Source: CAZVJA01 sp964626885
GTDB taxonomy: Bacteria > Planctomycetota > Planctomycetia > Planctomycetales > Planctomycetaceae
Direction of reading: 5' to 3'
Assembly: GCA_964626885.1 (NCBI GenBank)
Contig: CAZVJA010000019.1
Location: forward strand, 1-42,109
Length of the DNA: 42,109 bases
Positions within the stretch are counted from its first letter, which is position 1; the number at the start of each line of letters is the position of its first letter. The notes below the pieces were generated by a model. It did no database searches. It had not been told where the DNA came from and worked only from the letters and a program-made list of their open reading frames with translations. A program made the translations under genes and the position numbers. Below, piece by piece: positions 24,661-32,800 of the stretch.

Positions 24661-26484
24661 TCAATGCCAGGCTGGATCGGCAAGGGAATTCCGCAGCGAT
24701 TTACCGTAATCCCGAATCAGGAATTCCTTGAGATGTTCAAACAACGTGGTCCAATCGCCGGGACGTGGTTGACGCATCAGGCGTACGGTCGGATACCAGG
24801 GCGTATCATTTCGCTCTTGCATCCAGCGCCAGTCCCCAGCGAACGGCAGCAACACCAAGACCGGCCGACCTAATGCGCCAGCCAGGTGAACCGTGGCATT
24901 ATCGACGGAAATTACCAGATCGAGCGCTGCAATCTGCGCTGCAAGCCCGTCGAGATTCTTCAGCGGATCAGCATCGGCCCAATGATGGATATTGACGTTC
25001 AGTTGCCGACCGGACCACTTCAATTCCTCGGAACAGTCTCCGTATTGCAAGTTCACGAAATGCACGCCCGGAAGCGTCAGGATCGGTGACCATTGCTCCA
25101 GTGTTGTGGAGCGTTTTCGACGGACATCTGGTTCTTTTCCACCCCGCCAGGAAATGCCGATTTTCAAGCCTTCCCCGAGTTCGGATAGTCGGTTGTGCCA
25201 GATCGCAAGTTGATCGCTATCCGCCAGCAGAAAGCTCTTTCGATTCGGGAAATCATTCAGGCAGCGTCTCGAATATCGCGGCAGGCTTCCAATGGGAATC
25301 TGTACGTCGGTTTGAAGAGCAGGGGACGGTGTCTTTCGCTCGTCCCCTTTCGCGACAACAGTCGCTGTGGGAAATGACCTTGCGAACAGGGGCACAAGTC
25401 GGTGGTCGCATTCGACAATGCACTTGGGAGTTCGTTCAAGCAGGTCAGGCAGGCATGATGCGAACATGATTTCGTCGCCGATTCCCTGCTCGGCCAACAC
25501 GAAGATGGAACAACCCGCAAGGTTTGAACCATCCCACATACGTTGGCACGATTTCTTGGTGCACCGGCCGTGGTCCCATCTCCATTCGTACTCATCCCAG
25601 CCACGTGCGAAGTTGCCTTGCTGGAGCAAGACGAGGGAACGGTTGAAATGGGCTGCTGAAATACCGGGATTACCAATGAGTAGTTGGTCGTACCATTTCA
25701 GCGCTTCATCAAGACGTCCAAGTTCCTTGAGGGTGACGCCGAGATTGATCTGGGCTTCCTGGTCATCCGGTGCAAGTTGCAATGCCATGCGAAAGTGATC
25801 GAGCGCTTGTTCCAGCCGATCCTGTTCCCGATGCGAGTTTCCAAGGTTGAAATGGTACGGTCCAAAGTCTGGCCGAATCCGCGCCGCCTCATCATATTCC
25901 TGAATTGCGTCCGAGAGTGCGCCGAGCTTTTGGAGGGCGCAACCAAGACTGTTGTGGTAATTGGCTTCGGTCGGACGGAGTTGCACGGCCTTCTTCAGAG
26001 ATGCGATGGCTTCGGTCAGTTGGGCGCTTGCTTCCAGCGCGGAACCGAGCCGAAAGTGGAAGTTACCGTTCTGCGGTTGGTGCTGCACCGCATTTCTGAA
26101 TGCCGTAATGGCGAGATGCGATTCCCCACGTTTTTCGAGACAGATACCGAGTTGGAAATAAGCCTCTGCGTAACTGGTGTCGATTTCCACAGCACGTCGA
26201 AAACATTCCAGAGCATCGTCGGTTTGTTCTTGTGCCCGATACGCCATACCCAAATGCATGTGAAATAATGCTGCGGAATCATCGAACGCGATGGCCCGCC
26301 GAATGTAATCGGAACCAATCCGCGGATCGCCGCGTTGGCAGCACAAAACACCCAACAGGTGCAAAGCGTTCGCGTGTGCGGGATCAAGCCTGACAATCTT
26401 GCGATACAGCAACTCGGCCGAATCAAGCTCCCCTCGTTGATGTTGTGCGACCGCTTCGCGCAGGGTTTCGACAAGAATGGACAT
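24661..26484 (-). CDS. TPR protein with GT9-like glycosyltransferase domain (607 aa)
   Basis: Roughly eight TPRs (residues 1-280) precede the GWDEYEWRW linker and a GT9-like GT-B domain with AEQGIGDEIMFASC near 333, LKIGISWRGG, LQYGDC and DLVISVDNATVHLAGALG near 530. The open frame extends 66 codons further upstream to 26682, overlapping the preceding gene. The ATG at 26484 instead aligns with every paralogue (MSILVETLREAVAQHQRGELDSAE) and starts just 14 bases after the upstream stop. TAGGAG lies about 12 bases before it. It is therefore likely co-transcribed with the two-module gene in front. Function in the island is inferred to be transfer of one sugar of the flagellar glycan. Confidence 0.86.
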   Translation of the reverse strand: MSILVETLREAVAQHQRGELDSAELLYRKIVRLDPAHANALHLLGVLCCQRGDPRIGSDYIRRAIAFDDSAALFHMHLGMAYRAQEQTDDALECFRRAVEIDTSYAEAYFQLGICLEKRGESHLAITAFRNAVQHQPQNGNFHFRLGSALEASAQLTEAIASLKKAVQLRPTEANYHNSLGCALQKLGALSDAIQEYDEAARIRPDFGPYHFNLGNSHREQDRLEQALDHFRMALQLAPDDQEAQINLGVTLKELGRLDEALKWYDQLLIGNPGISAAHFNRSLVLLQQGNFARGWDEYEWRWDHGRCTKKSCQRMWDGSNLAGCSIFVLAEQGIGDEIMFASCLPDLLERTPKCIVECDHRLVPLFARSFPTATVVAKGDERKTPSPALQTDVQIPIGSLPRYSRRCLNDFPNRKSFLLADSDQLAIWHNRLSELGEGLKIGISWRGGKEPDVRRKRSTTLEQWSPILTLPGVHFVNLQYGDCSEELKWSGRQLNVNIHHWADADPLKNLDGLAAQIAALDLVISVDNATVHLAGALGRPVLVLLPFAGDWRWMQERNDTPWYPTVRLMRQPRPGDWTTLFEHLKEFLIRDYGKSLRNSLADPAWH

Positions 26485-26498
26485 CGGGCAGCAGACTC

Positions 26499-29400
26499 CT
26501 ATGGATTCAGCGAACGTCCGGCGACATCCGTTGTGCCCGTGGCCGACAATTTCCGAAGTTCGTGAGCAACCTGTGCAAAAACGGCTGCCCAATCTCCGGG
26601 CCGTTGCTGACGAAAGAGCCTCGCGGTGGGATACCAGGGACTGTCGGCCCTGTCGCGCATCCACCGCCAATCGGATTCCCACGGAAGGAGAATCCAGACC
26701 GGAACACCCAGCGCGCCGGCGAAATGGACGGTTGCGTTATCAACCGAGATCACGAGGTCGAGCGCCGTGAGAAGAGACGCAAGATTGTCCAGATCACGCA
26801 AGGGGTCGAGATCTTGCAGATGATGGACTCCCAGCAAATGCAGTTGCGAGAGTTCGTCCTGGCAACTTCCATACTGAAGATTGATGAAACATGTCTCATG
26901 GAGCGTCAACAGGTTCGACCATTGTTGAAGAGTTGTCGAACGGCGTCGGCGATCTTCCAGTGCGCTCCCCCCACGCCAAGAGATGCCGATCTTCAGGCCG
27001 CTCCCCAGGAGATTCAGCCGCGTTTTCCAGCAATCGGCGCCCGCATGATCCGGCATGAGAAAACGGCGTCGATGCATTGGAAAATCACTGTGGGAGTTGC
27101 GAAAAAAACGAGGCAAGCTACCAGCGGCGATCTGCAAGTCAAAACTCTGGATTACGTCATCCGTCCCGGATTTCGAAGAAATGTTTTTTGCAAACACATG
27201 GGCAGCCGGAAACGAGCGAATAAACAGTGGGACAAGGCGCGCGTCGCACTCGACGAGGCACTTCACCCCCAGCTGCAGCACGTCCGGCAGGCAGGATGCG
27301 AAGAACACCTCGTCCCCGACCCCTTGTTCTCCGTAAATGAGAAGGGTTCGTTCGTGTAGCGGCGTTCCGTCCCAAGTTGATTGGAGGAAATGTCGCCTGG
27401 GCAAACCGGCTCTGTCCCAGCGCGATTCGTACTCCCGCCAGCCTGGTTCAAATCTTCCCTGGCGCAGCAGCGCGATCGAGCGATAGAATTTTGCCTCCCG
27501 TGAATCGGGAGCGAGTATTAATGCTCGATCCAGCAATTTGAGAGCGGCTGTTCCTTGCCCCTGCTGATCGAGAGCCATTCCGAGATTCGTGAGCGCCTCG
27601 GGAAAATCAGGACGGTCAATCAGTGATTGCCGATAGGCCGCGAGAGCGGCATCGATATCCCCCAGGTCATACAGCACGGTGCCCAGATTGTTCTGCGCTT
27701 CGGCGTAACCCGGATTGATCGCGATCGCCTGTTCATACGCGTCACGGGCGGAATCGAGTTTGCCCAAGCCCTGTAAAGCCGTGCCGAGGTTGTTGAAAGC
27801 TTCGTGGTTTCTGGCGTCGAGCGAGATCGCCTTACGGAAGCGGTCCGCAGCCTCAAGCAGGTCTCCGCGATCCTGGAGTATTTGACCGTGCAGATTCTGC
27901 GCGGCCGAGTAGTCCGGATCGGCGAGTAGAGCGCGGTGGCATTCGGCCTCCGCGTCATCAACTCTCCCTAACCGCCTGAGTACAACACCCAGATTCGTGT
28001 AAGCTTGCGCAGTGTTTGACGGATCAATCTCAAGGGCACGAGCAAAGGAGCTGCGCGCCTCGTCGATCCGGTGCAACGCCAGAAACGCATTCGCCAGGTT
28101 GAAATGGAATTTTGCCGCATTTGGGCGGAGGCGAATCGCATGGCGATAGGCTTCGATGGCCTTGTCGTGCTGCCCCTGAGATTGGTGATAATTTCCGAGC
28201 TGAAACAATTTTTCAGCATTCGTATTCGCGACTGTTCGAGGAAACGAGGGCGCCTCTGTTCGCGAGCTGTCGCAAAGTTGGCGCGCTTGGACGACTTCCT
28301 TCAATGCAGCTGCCACATTCGAAAACAGTTCCGGCCAACAGTCGGCCGCGCGTTGCCGCCACAACTTCATGGTCGGGTACCATGGGGTGACGTCAGTATT
28401 CAGGAGCCATCGCCAGTCCGCGGCAAAGGGCAACAGGGTCCAAACGGGAATACCCAAGGAACCTGCCAGATGCACCGTGGAGTTGTCGACTGAAATGACT
28501 AGATCGAGCGCCGCAACGCGAGCGGTAAATCCGTCGAGATCTGTTAACGGATTGCCCTCATCCCAATCATGGAGGGTAATACCGGATTGCTGGTTGAGAG
28601 TATCGAGATCATCCCGGCAATCTCCGTATTGCAGATTTACAAATCGAACACCGGGGATATTCAGTACGGATTTCCACTGGTCGAGAGTTGTCGATCGCAG
28701 CCGACGTGTGGCCGGGTCTTTCCCCCCTCGCCAGGAGATCCCGACAACAATTGTGCCTCCCAGTTTCCGGAAGCGCTCACGCCATTGGTCGACCTGGCGG
28801 TCGTCTGCTCGTAAGAACGGTCGATTTCGGGGGAACGACTCTCGTGTCGGCCGCAAGATGCGCGGCAAGCTGCCGGCAGCGATTTGCAAGTCGTACGGTT
28901 CAGGAGTTGAAATCCGAGTTACATTTCCGGCAGAGACGCGTGCAAAAACATGCGCATTGGGAAAAGTTCTGGTGAAAACTCGCACAAGGCGCGGGTCGCA
29001 TTCGATAAGGCAACGTCCCGCCTGATCGATGACTTCTTCGAAGCAGGAGGAAAACAGCAGTTCATCGCCAATTCCTTGTTCGCCGTAGATTAGAATTGTG
29101 CGATTTGCAAGAGAATCCCCGTCCCATACTGGCTGATCGAAAGTACGTGCCCTGCCGTTGTGCCGCCACCGCCACTCGTATTCTTCCCAACCTCGTGCGA
29201 AATTCCCCCCCCGCAGCCAAGCCAGCGCGCGGTTGAAATGCGCAATAGGGGAATCCGGGGCAATTCGAAGAGCGCGTTCGTAGGCGATGATCGCCTGTGG
29301 GATGCTTCCCAACTCCTCGTAGGCATTTCCGAGGTTGATCTGGGCATCGATGTAATCCAACTTGAGTGAAGCCGCTCTCAAATACTCCCCTGCGGCTTCC

Positions 29401-29972
29401 TTGGCACGCCCCTGTGATCGAAGCACATTCCCCAGGGAAAAATGTGCTTCCGCAAATCCGGGCCGAAGAGCAATCGCGCGGCGGTATGAGATTTCTGCTT
29501 CGTTATACCGCTGCAGTTGTTGAAGAGAGACTCCGAGACTGTTCCAGGCTTCGGCCCGTTTACTATCCAGGCCCAGAACTCGTTGATAGCTTGCCGCGGC
29601 CTCTTCGTGGTGACCCTGGTCCTGAAGTGCGTTCCCAAGATTGAAATGCGAATCTATAGAATGGGGATCGCAGGTTAGAGCATCGCGATACGCTGCGATG
29701 GCTTTGTCCAGGCGTCCCATCGCGCGGTACGCCGCACCAAGATTGCTGTAGTAGGGTGCGAAGGAGCGGTTGGCCGTCACGGCCCGGTGGATAAACTCAA
29801 CAGCGCGACCGAAATCGCCATTCTGATGTGCCGCAACTCCCAACAAATGGAGTGCGTCAGCGTGCGCGGGGTCGAGGCGGAGTATTTGGTGGTAAAGCGC
29901 CGTCGCTTCGCCGAGCTTGCCTGCACGATGATGCTCGACGGCTTTCTGGAGCAATTCTGCGGCCGGCGCCAT
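26499..29972 (-). CDS. Two-module TPR-GT9-TPR-GT9 protein (1157 aa)
   Basis: The chain contains two complete copies of the TPR plus GT9-like architecture. Module 1 has about six TPRs (residues 1-245), GWEEYEWRW, GEQGIGDELLF near 298 and DLVISVDNSTVHLAGSLG near 497. Module 2 restarts with TPRs at about residue 590-820, then GWREYESRW, GEQGVGDEVFF near 882 and DLVISVDNATVHFAGALG near 1079. Both modules keep the glycine-rich loop, the GISWRGG strand and the DN(S/A)TVH motif, so both may be active. It probably arose by in-frame fusion of neighbouring paralogues. It is the first gene after flagellin, about 245 bases from the fliC stop. The ATG at 29972 follows a weak GCAGG site. Confidence 0.88.
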   Translation of the reverse strand: MAPAAELLQKAVEHHRAGKLGEATALYHQILRLDPAHADALHLLGVAAHQNGDFGRAVEFIHRAVTANRSFAPYYSNLGAAYRAMGRLDKAIAAYRDALTCDPHSIDSHFNLGNALQDQGHHEEAAASYQRVLGLDSKRAEAWNSLGVSLQQLQRYNEAEISYRRAIALRPGFAEAHFSLGNVLRSQGRAKEAAGEYLRAASLKLDYIDAQINLGNAYEELGSIPQAIIAYERALRIAPDSPIAHFNRALAWLRGGNFARGWEEYEWRWRHNGRARTFDQPVWDGDSLANRTILIYGEQGIGDELLFSSCFEEVIDQAGRCLIECDPRLVRVFTRTFPNAHVFARVSAGNVTRISTPEPYDLQIAAGSLPRILRPTRESFPRNRPFLRADDRQVDQWRERFRKLGGTIVVGISWRGGKDPATRRLRSTTLDQWKSVLNIPGVRFVNLQYGDCRDDLDTLNQQSGITLHDWDEGNPLTDLDGFTARVAALDLVISVDNSTVHLAGSLGIPVWTLLPFAADWRWLLNTDVTPWYPTMKLWRQRAADCWPELFSNVAAALKEVVQARQLCDSSRTEAPSFPRTVANTNAEKLFQLGNYHQSQGQHDKAIEAYRHAIRLRPNAAKFHFNLANAFLALHRIDEARSSFARALEIDPSNTAQAYTNLGVVLRRLGRVDDAEAECHRALLADPDYSAAQNLHGQILQDRGDLLEAADRFRKAISLDARNHEAFNNLGTALQGLGKLDSARDAYEQAIAINPGYAEAQNNLGTVLYDLGDIDAALAAYRQSLIDRPDFPEALTNLGMALDQQGQGTAALKLLDRALILAPDSREAKFYRSIALLRQGRFEPGWREYESRWDRAGLPRRHFLQSTWDGTPLHERTLLIYGEQGVGDEVFFASCLPDVLQLGVKCLVECDARLVPLFIRSFPAAHVFAKNISSKSGTDDVIQSFDLQIAAGSLPRFFRNSHSDFPMHRRRFLMPDHAGADCWKTRLNLLGSGLKIGISWRGGSALEDRRRRSTTLQQWSNLLTLHETCFINLQYGSCQDELSQLHLLGVHHLQDLDPLRDLDNLASLLTALDLVISVDNATVHFAGALGVPVWILLPWESDWRWMRDRADSPWYPTARLFRQQRPGDWAAVFAQVAHELRKLSATGTTDVAGRSLNP

Positions 29973-30058
29973 TTCCGCTTGCCTGCAATTGCCGGGAAGC
30001 GTCCGGTCCGCCGACCGTAATTTCCTCGCTCCCGTAGTTCCTGTTCCGGGACCGGTAT

Positions 30059-30072
30059 CGGTTGTATCGGCT
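30059..30072 (-). promoter_or_regulatory. Candidate sigma-28 -10 element upstream of the two-module TPR-GT9 gene
   Basis: The minus strand reads AGCCGATACAACCG, identical over 14 bases to the element at 24202-24215 and followed by a second CCGATACC. The -35 position has TATT, a poor match. It sits about 95 bases before the ATG at 29972 and just beyond the fliC terminator hairpins. Confidence 0.42.
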
Positions 30073-30095
30073 TGCAGAGGGATGACAAATAAGCA

Positions 30096-30137
30096 GAATC
30101 GGCGTCACCCGAGGTTTCCCGCGGATGACGCCGATTC
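30096..30137 (-). terminator. Second hairpin downstream of fliC
   Basis: A perfect 12-base stem, GAATCGGCGTCA with TGACGCCGATTC, encloses an 18-base loop. On the minus strand the stem is followed by the moderately T-rich CTGCTTATTTGTC. This is a likely intrinsic terminator, or a stabilising 3' stem, for the flagellin transcript. Confidence 0.7.
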
Positions 30138-30148
30138 AGTAGCTTGTC

Positions 30149-30195
30149 TTCGCCGGACGTCCTCTGGTGAACATCAGAAGAGGACGCGCGGCGAA
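30149..30195 (-). terminator. First hairpin downstream of fliC
   Basis: Arms TTCGCCG and CGGCGAA plus CGTCCTCT and AGAGGACG pair with one 2x2 internal mismatch, making a stem of 15 pairs with a 13-base loop. It begins about 20 bases after the fliC stop. No T-run follows, so together with the next hairpin it may act as a tandem terminator or mRNA 3' protector. Confidence 0.65.
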
Positions 30196-30216
30196 AGGGT
30201 TGAACCTACGCCTCGA

Positions 30217-32031
30217 TTAACCGAGGAGTCGTAACACGTTCGACGGGTTTTGGTTCGCAATACTGAGCACCGAAATACCCGACTGGCTGAGGACTTGTGC
30301 CCGCGTAAGGTTCGCGGTTTCTTCGGCGAAGTCGGTGTCGATGATCTGGCTGCGGGCTTCCGCGATGTTTTCCAGCGCGACGCCCAGAGTCGAAACGTTC
30401 GTTTCGATAACGTTTTTCTGCAACGCACCCAGACGACCACGCAGGTTGGAGACGCGGTCAATCGATTCCTCGATGATCGCGACGAGGTCCGCACCGGGAG
30501 TCGTCGGGCCAACGTCGAGCAAGCTCTTGCCGGCACCTGAACCGAGCTCGAAGAGCTTACCGGTGACGCCACCGAGACGAGCCGTGTTAATGGCCTCAAT
30601 ACCGAGACCGACCTGGCCGGCGACCGATACTTCCTGGCCGATCTGGAACAGCGATCCACCACCCGTAACCGTCACTTTCGCGTTGGCGTTGGCGGTGTTG
30701 CTGGTGGACTTGAACGTCAGATTGGCATCAAGAGCCGAGGTCGAGAGACTGGCTCGCAGACCTTTTCCTTGAGCCACCTGGCCGTTAATTCGGGCGACAA
30801 TGTCGGAACCCTGCTCGCGCCGCGAGGCCGCGCCGGAAACCGAAGTCTTGGTCGTGACGAACGTTCCCTGCAACACGTTGACACCGACGAACTCGTCCGA
30901 GCCGAAGTTCTCGCTGCGAAACGTCAGGAAGGCGTCGACGGCACCCGAAGTGATATTCGCAACGGCTTGGTTGGCAGTGACTAAACCTGCCCCGGTACCT
31001 TCGTAAGTTACGGAAACGAAGTCACTGCTGTTCGCACTGGATTCGAGCAGAGCCTTCACGTCACTTGCCGTCGAAGTCACGTTGTTGGCACCGTCGGTAC
31101 CGAGGGTGATCGAAAGCTTGAGTTCCGTGGCAGTCGAAGAGCTGGTGACGGCCAGAGCGTTCGTCGGTGCCTTCTGGACGATTTCGACCTTCAGAACCTG
31201 GGTGATGTTCTCGGCATTATCGGTGTTGGTGGTTCGAATATCGGTAAAAGTCAGGTCATTGTTCGCGCCAGCACTTGTGAATGTCTTGGAACCATAGACG
31301 GCGGCCGTCTTGCTGACTTCGACACCGGTGGTATCGGTGAGGGCGTCGATGGCGGTCTTGATGTTGTCGAGCGTGCTCGACGCACCAAGGAAGACCACGT
31401 CAGTACCCTTTGAACCCGCGACTTCGATGACGGTCTTGCTAGCCAAACCGCCGCTGACGAAATCGTAGAAGAGCTGACCTTTGGTGGCAGCCGTTTGAAC
31501 GGTGGCGTCTACCGTCACGGTCGCACTGCCGGCGAACACCGTGCTGTTGATCTGGAAGTCGTCGAGTTTCGCGTCGTCGGTCGAGGTCAACTGAGTCCGG
31601 TACGCCTTGCTACCGTCGATCAGCTTGTCACCAGCGAACACGGTGTTGGCCGAGATACGGTTAATAGCTGACAACGCTTGGTCAATCTGAGCCTGGTTAG
31701 CTTCGATTTCCGACCGGGACAACGCACCGTCGTTCAATCCTTCCTGCACCAGACCACGAACCTGGTTGAGCAGAGTGCTGACTTCACCGAGAGCCGACTC
31801 GGCGGTCGAAATCACGTTATTGGCGCGATTGCTGTTCTTGATGGATTGTTCGATCGTCGAAACCTGCGAACGCAGAATTTCGCTCGCGATCAAACCGGCC
31901 GGGTTGTCTTTACCGCTGTTGATCTTCAAACCGGTCGAGAGCCGCGTCAGCGAGGTGTCGAGCACGGCATTGGCCTTGCCCAAGCTTCGCAAACCTCGCA
32001 ACGATGCGACGTTCGTATTGATTCTCGTCAT
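30217..32031 (-). CDS. fliC: Flagellin
   Basis: This is the structural subunit of the flagellar filament, 604 residues. The N-terminal D0/D1 segment MTRINTNVASLRGLRSLGKA, the SGLKINSGKDNPAGLIASE-type stretch and NRANNVISTAESALGEVSTLLNQVRGLV are canonical. So is the C-terminus, with IDRVSNLRGRLGALQKNVIE, IAEARSQIIDTDFAEETANLTRAQVLSQ and the final NQNPSNVLRLLG. The centre (about 140-500) is variable, beta-rich and loaded with Ser and Thr, giving many possible O-glycosylation sites. A weak AAAGG site precedes the ATG, within a leader of about 300 bases from a sigma-28-type promoter. csrA lies upstream and the glycosyltransferase island downstream. Export would be through the flagellar type III apparatus, with FliS as chaperone. 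Confidence 0.97.
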   Translation of the reverse strand: MTRINTNVASLRGLRSLGKANAVLDTSLTRLSTGLKINSGKDNPAGLIASEILRSQVSTIEQSIKNSNRANNVISTAESALGEVSTLLNQVRGLVQEGLNDGALSRSEIEANQAQIDQALSAINRISANTVFAGDKLIDGSKAYRTQLTSTDDAKLDDFQINSTVFAGSATVTVDATVQTAATKGQLFYDFVSGGLASKTVIEVAGSKGTDVVFLGASSTLDNIKTAIDALTDTTGVEVSKTAAVYGSKTFTSAGANNDLTFTDIRTTNTDNAENITQVLKVEIVQKAPTNALAVTSSSTATELKLSITLGTDGANNVTSTASDVKALLESSANSSDFVSVTYEGTGAGLVTANQAVANITSGAVDAFLTFRSENFGSDEFVGVNVLQGTFVTTKTSVSGAASRREQGSDIVARINGQVAQGKGLRASLSTSALDANLTFKSTSNTANANAKVTVTGGGSLFQIGQEVSVAGQVGLGIEAINTARLGGVTGKLFELGSGAGKSLLDVGPTTPGADLVAIIEESIDRVSNLRGRLGALQKNVIETNVSTLGVALENIAEARSQIIDTDFAEETANLTRAQVLSQSGISVLSIANQNPSNVLRLLG

Positions 32032-32061
32032 TGAAAGCTGCCTTTCTCTCTTCCACTAACC

Positions 32062-32074
32062 GTCCCGAAGGGAC
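32062..32074 (-). promoter_or_regulatory. Small leader hairpin before fliC, possible CsrA target
   Basis: The leader RNA can form GUCCC-UUC-GGGAC, a five-pair stem with a three-base loop, about 30 bases before the start codon. A second GGA (GTGGAAG) lies 10-15 bases nearer to the gene. Binding by CsrA is inferred from the GGA motifs and the adjacent csrA gene. Confidence 0.35.
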
Positions 32075-32339
32075 TACGAGTGGGCTAGAACACGTTGAAA
32101 TCGATGGTGGATGTCTCTTCCTTGTCCCAACTGTTTGATCCCTCGAGCACTCTTGCTTCGGCAGCGTCTGTCTGCGACCGTGCCGATGTGTCTGCAACTA
32201 TTCCTACGCGCCGCAATGTGTCCCGCAGGATTGAGTCCGAAGGGGTCACCCAGAGACTCGCTTTCCTCCGCCGATTTTCCGGATCGCTACGGCGACCGGA
32301 CGATGGGCGGTATCCCGCGCGCTTTTACGGCTCGTCTTA

Positions 32340-32367
32340 CTATCGGCAGCAGACCAATGGGGCTTTA
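32340..32367 (-). promoter_or_regulatory. Sigma-28 (FliA) promoter of flagellin
   Basis: On the minus strand CCCTAAAG (-35) is followed, 16 bases after TAAA, by GCCGATAG (-10). This matches the TAAA-N15/16-GCCGATAA pattern of flagellar sigma-28 promoters in both boxes and nearly in spacing. It is the best promoter in the window. The transcript would have a leader of about 300 bases. Confidence 0.75.
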
Positions 32368-32378
32368 GGGTGTTTAAA

Positions 32379-32402
32379 ATAAATCTTGAAAATAAGATTT
32401 AT
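32379..32402 (-). terminator. AT-rich hairpin between csrA and the fliC promoter
   Basis: ATAAATCTT and AAGATTTAT form a perfect nine-pair stem with a six-base loop. On the minus strand it is followed by TTTAAA, so it may be a weak terminator for csrA. It is about 12 bases upstream of the fliC -35 box, so an operator or UP-like role is also possible. Confidence 0.45.
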
Positions 32403-32563
32403 GGGTAGACTGAGAAGAATGGGGGCAGTGTGGCTGCGGGGAGTTCTCGACGCAACCTTTTATGGTCTCAAACATTAGAATTGAGGACCACTGAGGCGCG
32501 GGTGAGCGAAGGGCTTGATTCTACCAAGGTCTGAATGGGACAAACGCGTGTCAAACCCGAGAT

Positions 32564-32800
32564 TTATTTCTTGCCAGACTCACTCGGGTTTGCCGTATTT
32601 GACGGTTTCGAGGGCTGTTCAGATGCGGCCCGTGCGTTTTCGCGCTGAATTGCTTCGTACACCTCTTGGCGATGAACCGGGATCTCGGTCGGAGCTTCGA
32701 TACCGAGACGGACTTTGTCTCCGCGGATATCTACAACGGTAATGACGATATTGTCGCCAATGATGATGCTTTCGTCCCGTTGTCTCGACAAAACAAGCAT
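32564..32800 (-). CDS. csrA: Carbon storage regulator CsrA (RNA-binding translational regulator)
   Basis: CsrA is a small dimeric RNA-binding protein that binds GGA motifs in leaders and blocks or stabilises mRNAs; in Bacillus it represses flagellin translation and is held by FliW. The 78-residue product begins MLVLSRQRDESIIIGDNI and continues through VRLGIEAPTEIPVHRQEVYEAIQRE, including the conserved GIEAP and VHR (RNA-contacting arginine) segment. A Ser/Pro/Asn-rich tail of about 20 residues follows. A clear AAGGAG lies before the ATG. That site contains a GGA and another GGA lies just upstream, compatible with autoregulation. It sits upstream of fliC, as in many flagellated bacteria, but no fliW is seen in the window. 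Confidence 0.96.
   Translation of the reverse strand: MLVLSRQRDESIIIGDNIVITVVDIRGDKVRLGIEAPTEIPVHRQEVYEAIQRENARAASEQPSKPSNTANPSESGKK

Larger units (their letters stand above)
32032..32563. other. csrA-fliC intergenic region: promoter and long flagellin leader
   Basis: These 532 bases hold no gene. From the csrA side they contain an AT-rich hairpin (32379-32402), a sigma-28-type promoter (32340-32367) and a leader of about 300 bases. The leader has multiple GGA triplets on the RNA strand, including one in a small hairpin (32062-32074) and one in a GTGGAAG context close to the start codon. These are the kind of sites CsrA binds. Confidence 0.65.

Noticed and set aside
26485..26682. N-terminal extension of the 607-residue TPR-GT9 gene
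   Set aside because: These 66 codons overlap the preceding gene, and all paralogues start at the position of the ATG at 26484.
10900..29970. Regularly spaced repeats about 102 bases apart, reminiscent of a repeat array or CRISPR
   Set aside because: The period equals 34 codons, the repeats are degenerate and in frame, and they encode TPR motifs; there are no constant repeats with unique spacers.
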